NCBI GenBank assembly: GCA_025924295.1
Contig: JAICEG010000287.1
Span: 1-6,861, forward strand
Reading direction: 5' to 3'
DNA: 6,861 bases
Source of the DNA: Vicinamibacteria bacterium
GTDB taxonomy: Bacteria > Acidobacteriota > Vicinamibacteria > Vicinamibacterales > UBA2999
The translations under genes were made by a program, and so were the position numbers. Position 1 is the stretch's first letter, and each line of letters starts with the position of its first letter. Below, in pieces: positions 1 through 4,995 of the stretch. The notes under the pieces are model-generated. The model was not told where the DNA came from. It ran no database searches and was given only the letters and a program-made list of their open reading frames with translations.

Positions 1-1
1 G

Positions 2-304
2 ACAGTGGACCAGCTCTCGAAGTACGTGCTCGACTACGCCCCACAGTCGTTCACTGCGGCTCTTGCCATGCCCTTGCCAGCTGGTTTCCGCGTGGCGCCG
101 CGCCTCGAGTATCGCCAGCGATCGCGGACGACGGGCACGTCGGACTATGTCGTGCTCGACACGCGCCTGGGCCGACGAATCACTCGCAACGTCGATCTGT
201 TCGTCGACGGAACTAATCTGTTCGACGTGAGCTACCAGGAGATCGCAGGGGTCGCGATGCCAGGGGCTGCTGTCAGTGTCTCGCTTGCCATCTCCGCTCG
301 CTGA
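2..304 (+). CDS. TonB-dependent outer-membrane receptor, C-terminal fragment (5' end outside window)
   Basis: About 100 residues are visible, and the frame is open to the left edge, so this is the 3' end of a longer gene. TonB-dependent receptors are 22-strand outer-membrane barrels that import siderophores, cobalamin, glycans or other ligands using TonB energy. The fragment shows alternating barrel-strand sequence (LEYRQRS, YVVLDTRLGRRI, NVDLFVDGTNLF). It also carries the typical late motif NLFDxxY (NLFDVSYQEIAGVAMPG), which precedes the last strand in this family. The last strand is AVSVSLAISAR. It ends in Arg, whereas most barrel proteins end in an aromatic residue used for Bam recognition, so the barrel end is atypical. 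The substrate cannot be told from this piece. The gene converges on aguA across the AT-rich repeat zone. Confidence 0.8.
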   Translation, partial: TVDQLSKYVLDYAPQSFTAALAMPLPAGFRVAPRLEYRQRSRTTGTSDYVVLDTRLGRRITRNVDLFVDGTNLFDVSYQEIAGVAMPGAAVSVSLAISAR

Positions 305-325
305 TCAATCAATTGTCAATTTGAT

Positions 326-378
326 GATCTGTGATTGTTGATTGGTTGTTGATTGTTGATTTTCGATTGGTGATCGAA
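326..378 (+). repeat. AT-rich heptamer array, left arm (GATTGTT-like)
   Basis: Degenerate 7-bp units beginning GAT run in two register blocks: 326-346 (GATCTGT, GATTGTT, GATTGGT) and 351-378 (GATTGTT, GATTTTC, GATTGGT, GATCGAA). A 4-nt slip at 347-350 separates them. Bases 326-353 are complementary to 433-460 at 25 of 28 positions. The array therefore forms one arm of a long inverted repeat between the convergent receptor and aguA genes. The base composition is strikingly AT-rich compared with the flanking genes. Confidence 0.8.
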
Positions 379-460
379 AGCTGCGCCCGCGTATTTGCGA
401 CGACGGACCAAATCAACCATCAACAATCTCAAATCAACAACCAATCACCAATCAAGGATC
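326..460. terminator. Possible bidirectional terminator or stem between convergent genes
   Basis: Arms 326-353 and 433-460 can pair at 25 of 28 positions with a 79-nt loop, located between two convergent stop codons (304 and 466). Position and pairing fit a 3'-end structure for both transcripts. No classical GC stem followed by a T-run is present, so termination by this element is inference. It may simply be a repeat. Confidence 0.3.
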
Positions 461-474
461 GAAGATCAAGAATT
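412..474 (+). repeat. AT-rich heptamer array, right arm (ATCAACA-like), running into the aguA 3' end
   Basis: Nine consecutive 7-bp units are in register from 412 to 474 (ATCAACC, ATCAACA, ATCTCAA, ATCAACA, ACCAATC twice, AAGGATC, GAAGATC, AAGAATT). This is the inverted partner of 326-378. The GC-rich spacer 379-411 lies between the arms. The last two units contain the aguA stop codon (466-468 on the plus strand) and its last two codons, so the array abuts or defines the C-terminus of AguA. Confidence 0.8.
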
Positions 475-1536
475 GAGCGGAGCAGGCTCCTGTTGTGTCA
501 AGCAATGCAGCGTGCCGAGCCCCCAGACGAGATCGACGGCGTGAATACCGACGATGCGATGTGACGGCATCAGGTTCGCCAGGATGTCGAGTGCGACGCG
601 GTCGTCGGGATCGTTGAAGGTCGGTACGAGCACGACACCGTTGCCAATATAGAAATTGGCATAGCTTGCCGGCAGGCGCTCGCCGTTCATGACGACCGCG
701 CGCGGAAACGGCAGCTTGACGATGTGAAGGGCAGCGACCCCGGGCGCCCTCGATGCGAGCTCGAGGCGACGAAGGTTGTCCGTCGATCGCTCGTGATTCT
801 CGTCACTCGAGTCTTCTTCGACGGCGAGCACCACGGTGTCGCGCGCGACGAATCGTGCGATGTCGTCGATGTGGCCGTGAGTGTCGTCGCCGACGCAACC
901 TTCTCCAAGCCAGATCGTGCGGTCGATGCCAAGCCACTCCGCGAAGATCTGCTCGTAGTCGCCGCGCGACAGTCCCGGGTTCCGTACCTGCGCGTCACTC
1001 AGCAGCCACTCTTCCGTCACCAGCAGGAGGCCATCGCCGTTGACGTCGATGCCGCCGCCTTCCAGGACGATTCGTTCGCCGTTGCGTCGGCCCGGCTCTT
1101 CACGGCGCAGGCCCGTGATTGATGCGATGGCGGCGCCGACTCGATCGTCGAGCGCCCAGTTGTCGTACTTGGCCCACGCATTGAACTTCCAGTCGAGGAG
1201 GACGACGTCACCGGCTGCGTCGCGCACGCCGATCGGCGCAGAGTCGCGTAACCACACGCGATCGGTCGCGACCACGTGAAGACGGATGCGGTCGAGCCGC
1301 GCTCCGTGCGCCTTCAGCATCTCCCTGGCCGACTCGACGATCTCCTCTGACTGACAGAGGATTTCCACCGGTTCGAACCACGCGAGCGCGCGCGCGATCT
1401 CGGTATAGACCCATGGGATCGGACCGAATTTCCCGGGCCAGTCAGGCTCGTGATGTGGCCACGCGATCCACGTTGCGCGATGGGATTCCCATTCCGCGGG
1501 CATGCGGAACCGGGAACCAGGCCCGCTTTTGTTCAC
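466..1536 (-). CDS. aguA: Agmatine deiminase (agmatine iminohydrolase)
   Basis: Hydrolyses agmatine to N-carbamoylputrescine and ammonia, the first of two steps from agmatine to putrescine in the cytoplasm. It belongs to the guanidino-group-modifying superfamily with a five-bladed propeller fold. From the chosen GTG start it has 356 residues, the usual size. Visible catalytic residues fit the family set: Asp98 in WLRDSAP, Glu159 in LEGGGIDVNGDG, His222 and Asp224 in GHIDD, and nucleophile Cys345 in GTLHCLTQQEP. The N-terminal RMPAEWESH with AWPHH is characteristic. I chose the GTG at 1536-1534 because family members usually have about ten residues before RMPAEWE; ATG at 1503-1501 is the alternative. 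Neither start has a strong Shine-Dalgarno. The gene lies 14 nt after aguB, so it is probably co-transcribed and translationally coupled. Its stop codon falls inside the AT-rich heptamer array. Confidence 0.93.
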   Translation of the reverse strand: MNKSGPGSRFRMPAEWESHRATWIAWPHHEPDWPGKFGPIPWVYTEIARALAWFEPVEILCQSEEIVESAREMLKAHGARLDRIRLHVVATDRVWLRDSAPIGVRDAAGDVVLLDWKFNAWAKYDNWALDDRVGAAIASITGLRREEPGRRNGERIVLEGGGIDVNGDGLLLVTEEWLLSDAQVRNPGLSRGDYEQIFAEWLGIDRTIWLGEGCVGDDTHGHIDDIARFVARDTVVLAVEEDSSDENHERSTDNLRRLELASRAPGVAALHIVKLPFPRAVVMNGERLPASYANFYIGNGVVLVPTFNDPDDRVALDILANLMPSHRIVGIHAVDLVWGLGTLHCLTQQEPAPLNS

Positions 1537-1550
1537 GGGGCGCTCGAGGC

Positions 1551-2498
1551 TCACGCGCCAAGATACCGACTGAGAATCGGACCGTACGCGTCGATGCGCC
1601 TGTCGCGGAGGAACGGCCAGTTGCGCCGCACGGTCTCGATGAGCGCCGGGTCGCACTGCGCGATCAGGATCTCTTCGCGTTCGCCTGCCTCCGCAATGTA
1701 TCGTCCGAAGGGATCGACCACAAAGGAGTGCCCGAAGAAGGTGATGCCGTTGGTTCCCGGTTCGTCCTCGTGGCCGATGCGATTCGGGGCAGCGACGTAC
1801 ACGCCGTTGGCGATCGCGTGCGATCGCTGGATCGTCCGCCACGCGTCGACCTGTGCCTGGCCCCACTCGGTGCGCTCGGATGGATGCCACCCGATGGCCG
1901 TGGGATAGAAGAGCACTTCGGCGCCGAGCAGGGACGTGATGCGCGCCGCTTCCGGGTACCACTGGTCCCAGCAGATCAGCACGCCAATCGTTGCGAATCG
2001 CGTCTTCCAGACCTTGAAGCCGCCGAGGCGGGTCGACGTGTCGGCGCCTCTGTCGGCATCGCCGGGCGTGAAGTAGTACTTCTCGTTGAACAGCGGATCG
2101 TCCGGGATGTGCATCTTCCGGTAGGTGCCGAGCAGCGATCCGTCCGCGTCGATGATGGCGGCTGAGTTGCGATAGACCCCGGCGGCCTGCCGCTCGAAGA
2201 TCGGGACGACGAGCACGACGCCGAGCTCGTGCGCGAGCCGCTGCATGACGTCTGTCGTAGGCCCCGGAATCGGTTCGGCAAGATCGAACCGGTCGCTGTG
2301 CTGCGACTTGCAGAAATACGGCGCCTGAAAGAGCTCCTTCAGGCACACGATCTGAGCCCCTTTGCCCGCGGCTTCGCGCACGAGGCGGTCGGTTCGCTGC
2401 AGGTTCGCGGCGACGTCCGACGTCGCATGATCCTGAATGATCCCGATGGTAAAGGGGGCTCTGGGCTCTCGGCTCTCGGCTCCGGGATTTCGCTCCAT
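1551..2498 (-). CDS. aguB: N-carbamoylputrescine amidase (nitrilase/CN-hydrolase family)
   Basis: Hydrolyses N-carbamoylputrescine to putrescine, CO2 and ammonia. It has 315 residues, slightly longer than the roughly 290-300 usual for the family because of an N-terminal extension. The nitrilase triad is intact: Glu55 (LKELFQAPYF), Lys128 (YRKMHIPDDP), Cys176 (LICWDQWYPE). FNEKYYFTPGD and the WHPSERTEWGQAQ segment are typical of this subfamily, and the adjacent agmatine deiminase fixes the substrate assignment. ATG at 2498-2496 is the only reasonable start. An in-frame TGA lies at 2510-2508, and no ATG, GTG or TTG occurs before the first beta strand (FTIGIIQ, residues 16-22). Residues 6-15 before that strand are encoded by GC-rich heptamer repeats, giving a charged Pro/Glu/Arg tail. 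It is the first gene of the aguBA operon and divergent from hom. Confidence 0.93.
   Translation of the reverse strand: MERNPGAESREPRAPFTIGIIQDHATSDVAANLQRTDRLVREAAGKGAQIVCLKELFQAPYFCKSQHSDRFDLAEPIPGPTTDVMQRLAHELGVVLVVPIFERQAAGVYRNSAAIIDADGSLLGTYRKMHIPDDPLFNEKYYFTPGDADRGADTSTRLGGFKVWKTRFATIGVLICWDQWYPEAARITSLLGAEVLFYPTAIGWHPSERTEWGQAQVDAWRTIQRSHAIANGVYVAAPNRIGHEDEPGTNGITFFGHSFVVDPFGRYIAEAGEREEILIAQCDPALIETVRRNWPFLRDRRIDAYGPILSRYLGA
2455..2482 (-). repeat. GC-rich heptamer array inside the 5' end of aguB
   Basis: On the minus strand four 7-bp units run in register: GAGCCGA twice, GAGCCCA, then GAGCCCC. A weaker unit, AATCCCG (2483-2489), precedes them. They encode roughly residues 6-15 of AguB, including the unit S-R-E-P-R-A-P. 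The array is inverted relative to the one at 2588-2657, and both end on the gene side with the same unit RAGCCCC. Confidence 0.85.
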
Positions 2499-2509
2499 GT
2501 TCTTCGTTC

Positions 2510-2515
2510 AGTGTA
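2510..2515 (-). promoter_or_regulatory. Candidate -10 element for aguBA
   Basis: TACACT on the minus strand matches TATAAT at 4 of 6 positions and lies 11 nt before the aguB ATG. A start point about 7 nt downstream would give a 5' leader of only a few bases. No convincing -35 hexamer is seen; its place (about 2533-2538) is occupied by the palindrome. Confidence 0.25.
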
Positions 2516-2527
2516 CGGTATCAGCAT

Positions 2528-2556
2528 CCGCCTTCGCGCCGTCGGCGCTTCGGCGG
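2528..2556. promoter_or_regulatory. 29-bp imperfect palindrome in the divergent promoter, operator-like
   Basis: The arms are CCGCC, TTC, GCGCCG on the left and CGGCGC, TTC, GGCGG on the right around a single central T (2542). All bases pair except the two facing TTC triplets. It overlaps the expected -35 position of both the aguB and hom promoters, so a dyad-binding regulator here could act on both operons. The regulator is unknown. A simple hairpin or chance GC symmetry is the alternative. Confidence 0.4.
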
Positions 2557-2566
2557 GCAAGGCTTG

Positions 2567-2572
2567 TAAACT
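2567..2572 (+). promoter_or_regulatory. Candidate -10 element for hom (leaderless or near-leaderless)
   Basis: TAAACT matches TATAAT at 4 of 6 positions and ends 8 nt before the hom ATG at 2581. Transcription starting about 7 nt downstream would begin at or next to the start codon. This agrees with the absence of a Shine-Dalgarno upstream of hom. No -35 consensus is visible. Confidence 0.35.
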
Positions 2573-2580
2573 GTAGAGCG

Positions 2581-3912
2581 ATGCCCCAAGCTCAAAGTCC
2601 CGAACCCAAAGCCCGTAGCCGAGAGTCCAGAGCCGAAAGCCCAGAGTCGAAAGCCCCACTCCGAGTTGCGCTCCTTGGCTTCGGCACTGTCGGCGCCTCC
2701 GTTGCTCGAATTCTCGTCGAGCGCCCCGAGTTGGCCAGCCGACTTCGGCTGACGCACGTGTTCAACCGCGACGTCTCCCGCAAGCGCGCCGACTGGGTGC
2801 CGGCCTCGGTGGTGTGGACGGAAACCTACGACGAAGTCCTCGATGCATCGCCGGACGTCGTGGTCGAAGTCGTTGGTGGCGTCAACCCCGCGCACCAGTG
2901 GGTCAGCCAGGCGATCGAGCGCGGCGCGTCGGTCGTGACCGCCAACAAGATGTTGCTCGCGGCGCATGGCCCTGAGCTCCTCAAAGCCGCATCGAGTGCC
3001 GGCGTCAGGCTGCGGTTCGAGGCGGCGGTAGGCGGCGGCGTGCCGTTGATCCACGGCGTGAGAGAAGGGCTTGCCGGTGATTCGCTGACGGGCGTCGCGG
3101 GCATTCTCAACGGCACGTGCAACTACATCCTCAGTCGGATGTCCGCGACCGGCGAGCCAATGGACATCGTCCTTGCCGATGCGCAGCGCCTCGGTTATGC
3201 CGAAGCCGATCCGACCGCAGACGTCGACGGCTTCGATGCCGCGGCCAAACTCGTCGTGCTCGCGGGCATCGCGTTTCATCGACATCTGAAGTTGCAGGAC
3301 GTTCCGCGCCGCTCGATTCGTCCGCTGTCGAGTGCCGACTTCCAATACGCCACGCGCCTGGGCTGCACGATTCGACAGGTCTCCCGGGTCCAGGCCACTG
3401 GGACCGGTTTCTACGGCTTCGTCGGACCGGTGCTCGTCCCGCAGGGATCGAGCTTCGGACGGAACGAGGGCGCCAACAACGTGGTCAGCATCTACGGCCG
3501 TTATGGTGGCGAAAGCAGTTTCAGCGGTGCCGGCGCCGGTGGTCCCGCCACCGCGGTTGCCGTCGTATCGGACCTGCTGGCGCTGACGCAAAGAGGAACG
3601 CGAAGCGAAGCTGAGGAGTGGACGCCGGCCACGTTTGTCGCCCCGCCCCCCATGCCGTACTACCTCCGGTTCGTCGTGAAGGACCAGCCGGGCATCCTGG
3701 CCACGATTGCCGCCGCACTGGCCCGACAGGACGTCAATCTCGACGCGGTTCTCCAGGAACCGGGCTATCCCAAAGACCGGCTTCCCTTTGTCATCACCGT
3801 CGAACCCTGTGCAGAGACGGCACTTCTCGAGGCGCTCGACGAGTTGAGCCAGGCCGATTGGCACGCCGACCCACCGCTCGCGCTGCCCATGCTTCTGGGT
3901 CAGGATTCGTGA
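2581..3912 (+). CDS. hom: Homoserine dehydrogenase with C-terminal ACT domain
   Basis: Reduces L-aspartate 4-semialdehyde to L-homoserine with NAD(P)H, the branch step to threonine and methionine. It has 443 residues. The Rossmann motif GFGTVG is at 33-38; TANKMLLA (Lys123), FEAAVGGGVPLI and GILNGTCNYIL follow. The catalytic segment GYAEADPTADVDGFDAAAKL carries the conserved Glu208, Asp219 and Lys223. An ACT domain from about residue 360 (YYLRFVVKDQPGILATIA) suggests allosteric control, probably feedback by threonine as in related enzymes. It is monofunctional: no aspartokinase domain is attached. The ATG at 2581 is chosen because the next strand begins at residue 27 and no alternative start codon lies between. 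Upstream in-frame ATGs would overlap aguB. The first 26 residues are almost wholly heptamer-repeat sequence. No Shine-Dalgarno is seen. It is the first gene of the hom-thrB-thrC cluster. Confidence 0.94.
   Translation: MPQAQSPEPKARSRESRAESPESKAPLRVALLGFGTVGASVARILVERPELASRLRLTHVFNRDVSRKRADWVPASVVWTETYDEVLDASPDVVVEVVGGVNPAHQWVSQAIERGASVVTANKMLLAAHGPELLKAASSAGVRLRFEAAVGGGVPLIHGVREGLAGDSLTGVAGILNGTCNYILSRMSATGEPMDIVLADAQRLGYAEADPTADVDGFDAAAKLVVLAGIAFHRHLKLQDVPRRSIRPLSSADFQYATRLGCTIRQVSRVQATGTGFYGFVGPVLVPQGSSFGRNEGANNVVSIYGRYGGESSFSGAGAGGPATAVAVVSDLLALTQRGTRSEAEEWTPATFVAPPPMPYYLRFVVKDQPGILATIAAALARQDVNLDAVLQEPGYPKDRLPFVITVEPCAETALLEALDELSQADWHADPPLALPMLLGQDS
2588..2657 (+). repeat. GC-rich heptamer array inside the 5' end of hom
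   Basis: Ten consecutive 7-bp units are in register across 70 bp, consensus RAGYCSA (for example AAGTCCC, TAGCCGA, GAGTCCA, GAGCCGA, AAGCCCA, ending AAGCCCC). They are translated as part of Hom residues 3-26. Three units equal seven codons, which gives a 7-residue peptide repeat: SPEPKAR, SRESRAE, SPESKAP. It is inverted relative to the array in aguB. Confidence 0.88.
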
Positions 3913-3945
3913 TATCGTTTTTATTTCGTGTCACTTACGCTGCTG

Positions 3946-4037
3946 CTCGCTTGTGTTGGGGGCGGCCCGAGGCCGATCGAATAGCAAGGTCGGTGGCACG
4001 AGGGACTAGCGTTGCCAATTTCGCCGACACAAGCGAG
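3946..4037 (+). other. 11-bp perfect inverted repeat enclosing the thrB ribosome binding site and start
   Basis: CTCGCTTGTGT (3946-3956) is exactly complementary to ACACAAGCGAG (4027-4037). The 70-nt loop holds the thrB Shine-Dalgarno (4000-4005) and TTG start (4012). The 99-nt hom-thrB gap otherwise contains no gene I can support. In mRNA the stem could affect thrB initiation. This is inference from position only. Confidence 0.4.
4000..4005 (+). promoter_or_regulatory. thrB: Ribosome binding site that decides the thrB TTG start
   Basis: GAGGGA lies 6 nt before the TTG at 4012. This Shine-Dalgarno, together with the in-frame TAG at 3982-3984, supports TTG as the thrB start. Confidence 0.6.
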
Positions 4038-4995
4038 TTCTACAAGTAAGACCGCAGACATTCGCGCTGACGCGGCGGTCGGGGACGAGATCGTGGTCCC
4101 GGGCTCGGTCGCCAACCTGGGTGGCGGCTTCGATACGTTGGGCGTTGCCGTCGAGTTATACCTCCGAGCCAGGATCGTCGACATCCGCGACGATGGTCAC
4201 TGCAAGTTAATGGTGGCGCGGAGCGTTCCAGCGGTGTCGGGTGGCAACGCGGTGGAGCGTGCCTTCGAGATCGCGGCTCAGCGAACCGGGAGACGCGCGC
4301 CCTCGGTTGTCGTCGATGTGACGAGCGACATTCCGATGGCCGCCGGCCTTGGTAGTAGTGCCGCCGCCAGCGTCGCTGGTATCAGGGTGTTCGAGCGAGT
4401 GACCAGGGTCCTGGACGATCCGGATCTGCTTGGGGCAGCGACCCAGGCCGAGGGGCATGCGGATAACGCGGCTCCGGCACTCTTTGGTGGGTTCAACTCA
4501 GTGGTCGAGGTCGCTGGCGCCGCGCCGTATGCGCTGCGCTGGTCGTGGCCCGGAGACCTGCAACTCGTCGTCGCGACCCCGACGGTCGGACTTGCGACGG
4601 CCAAGGCTCGCGCCGCATTGCCGCGCGAAGTGTCACGAGCCGACGCGATTTTCAACATGCAGCGTGTGCTCGCATTGGTGCACGCCCTGCAGCACCGTGA
4701 GTACGATCGATTGCGTGAAGCGGTGAAGGACCGCCTGCACCAGTCGGCACGGTCCTCGCTGGTGCCGCTCCTCCGGGAAACGCTGGAGATCGATGATGCG
4801 GACGTGCTGGGCGCGTTCCTGAGCGGGGCCGGGCCCTCAGTCGCATTGCTGGTGAAGGCCGGGGCCACCGACGTCGCGAGGCGGTTGGCGTCGATGTATC
4901 AACAGGCAGGAATTGAAGCCGCAGTGCGGACGCTCGGCGTAGACGACCAGGGATCGCGGGTCCTCGAGTCGGGAGTAGTGAGGAGAACGGTATGA
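4012..4995 (+). CDS. thrB: Homoserine kinase (GHMP kinase family)
   Basis: Phosphorylates L-homoserine with ATP to O-phospho-L-homoserine, the substrate of ThrC. It has 327 residues, near the usual 300-320 plus a short N-terminal tail. All three GHMP motifs are visible: PGSVANLGGGFDTLG at 30-44 (family usually SANLGPGFD, so Pro is replaced by Gly), the ATP-binding loop IPMAAGLGSSAAA at 107-119, and LSGAGPSVALLV near 270-281. EGHADNAAPALFGGF is the typical central segment. The start is TTG, supported by GAGGGA 6 nt upstream and an in-frame stop at 3982. No ATG lies close by, and the first conserved strand (EIVVPGS) begins at residue 26. A 99-nt gap with a perfect inverted repeat separates it from hom. 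Its stop overlaps the thrC start by ATGA, so thrB and thrC are translationally coupled. The rare start codon may lower thrB expression relative to thrC. Confidence 0.93.
   Translation: MPISPTQASSTSKTADIRADAAVGDEIVVPGSVANLGGGFDTLGVAVELYLRARIVDIRDDGHCKLMVARSVPAVSGGNAVERAFEIAAQRTGRRAPSVVVDVTSDIPMAAGLGSSAAASVAGIRVFERVTRVLDDPDLLGAATQAEGHADNAAPALFGGFNSVVEVAGAAPYALRWSWPGDLQLVVATPTVGLATAKARAALPREVSRADAIFNMQRVLALVHALQHREYDRLREAVKDRLHQSARSSLVPLLRETLEIDDADVLGAFLSGAGPSVALLVKAGATDVARRLASMYQQAGIEAAVRTLGVDDQGSRVLESGVVRRTV
4981..4986 (+). promoter_or_regulatory. thrC: Shine-Dalgarno for thrC within the end of thrB
   Basis: AGGAGA lies 5 nt before the ATG at 4992, which overlaps the thrB TGA. It is the strongest ribosome binding site in the cluster and lies wholly inside thrB. 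Confidence 0.7.

Noticed and set aside
326..474. CRISPR array
   Set aside because: Units are contiguous degenerate 7-mers without unique spacers, and no cas genes are present.
466..2346. 626-residue minus-strand open frame spanning aguA and most of aguB
   Set aside because: Only its last 356 residues are agmatine deiminase. The upstream part is the wrong frame of aguB and is Arg/Ala-rich with no family signal.
2437..2580. Upstream extension of hom by 48 residues from an earlier ATG
   Set aside because: It would overlap the translated 5' end of aguB and the promoter region, and adds no conserved sequence.
3585..3620. A further repeat insertion within hom (A/G-rich TQRGTRSEAEEW segment)
   Set aside because: Purine-rich but without a clear 7-bp period, and it lies in a linker before the ACT domain where sequence is free to vary.
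2521..3864. 447-residue antisense open frame over hom
   Set aside because: Its plus-strand counterpart has all homoserine dehydrogenase motifs. Long antisense frames are expected in GC-rich coding DNA.
3928..3984. 18-residue frame reading like a lipoprotein signal (LLLACVGGG)
   Set aside because: Too short, no ribosome binding site and no protein after the lipobox-like stretch; probably chance.
3909..4049. 46-codon GTG frame overlapping the hom stop and the thrB start
   Set aside because: No Shine-Dalgarno specific to it, no recognisable sequence, and it overlaps thrB out of frame.
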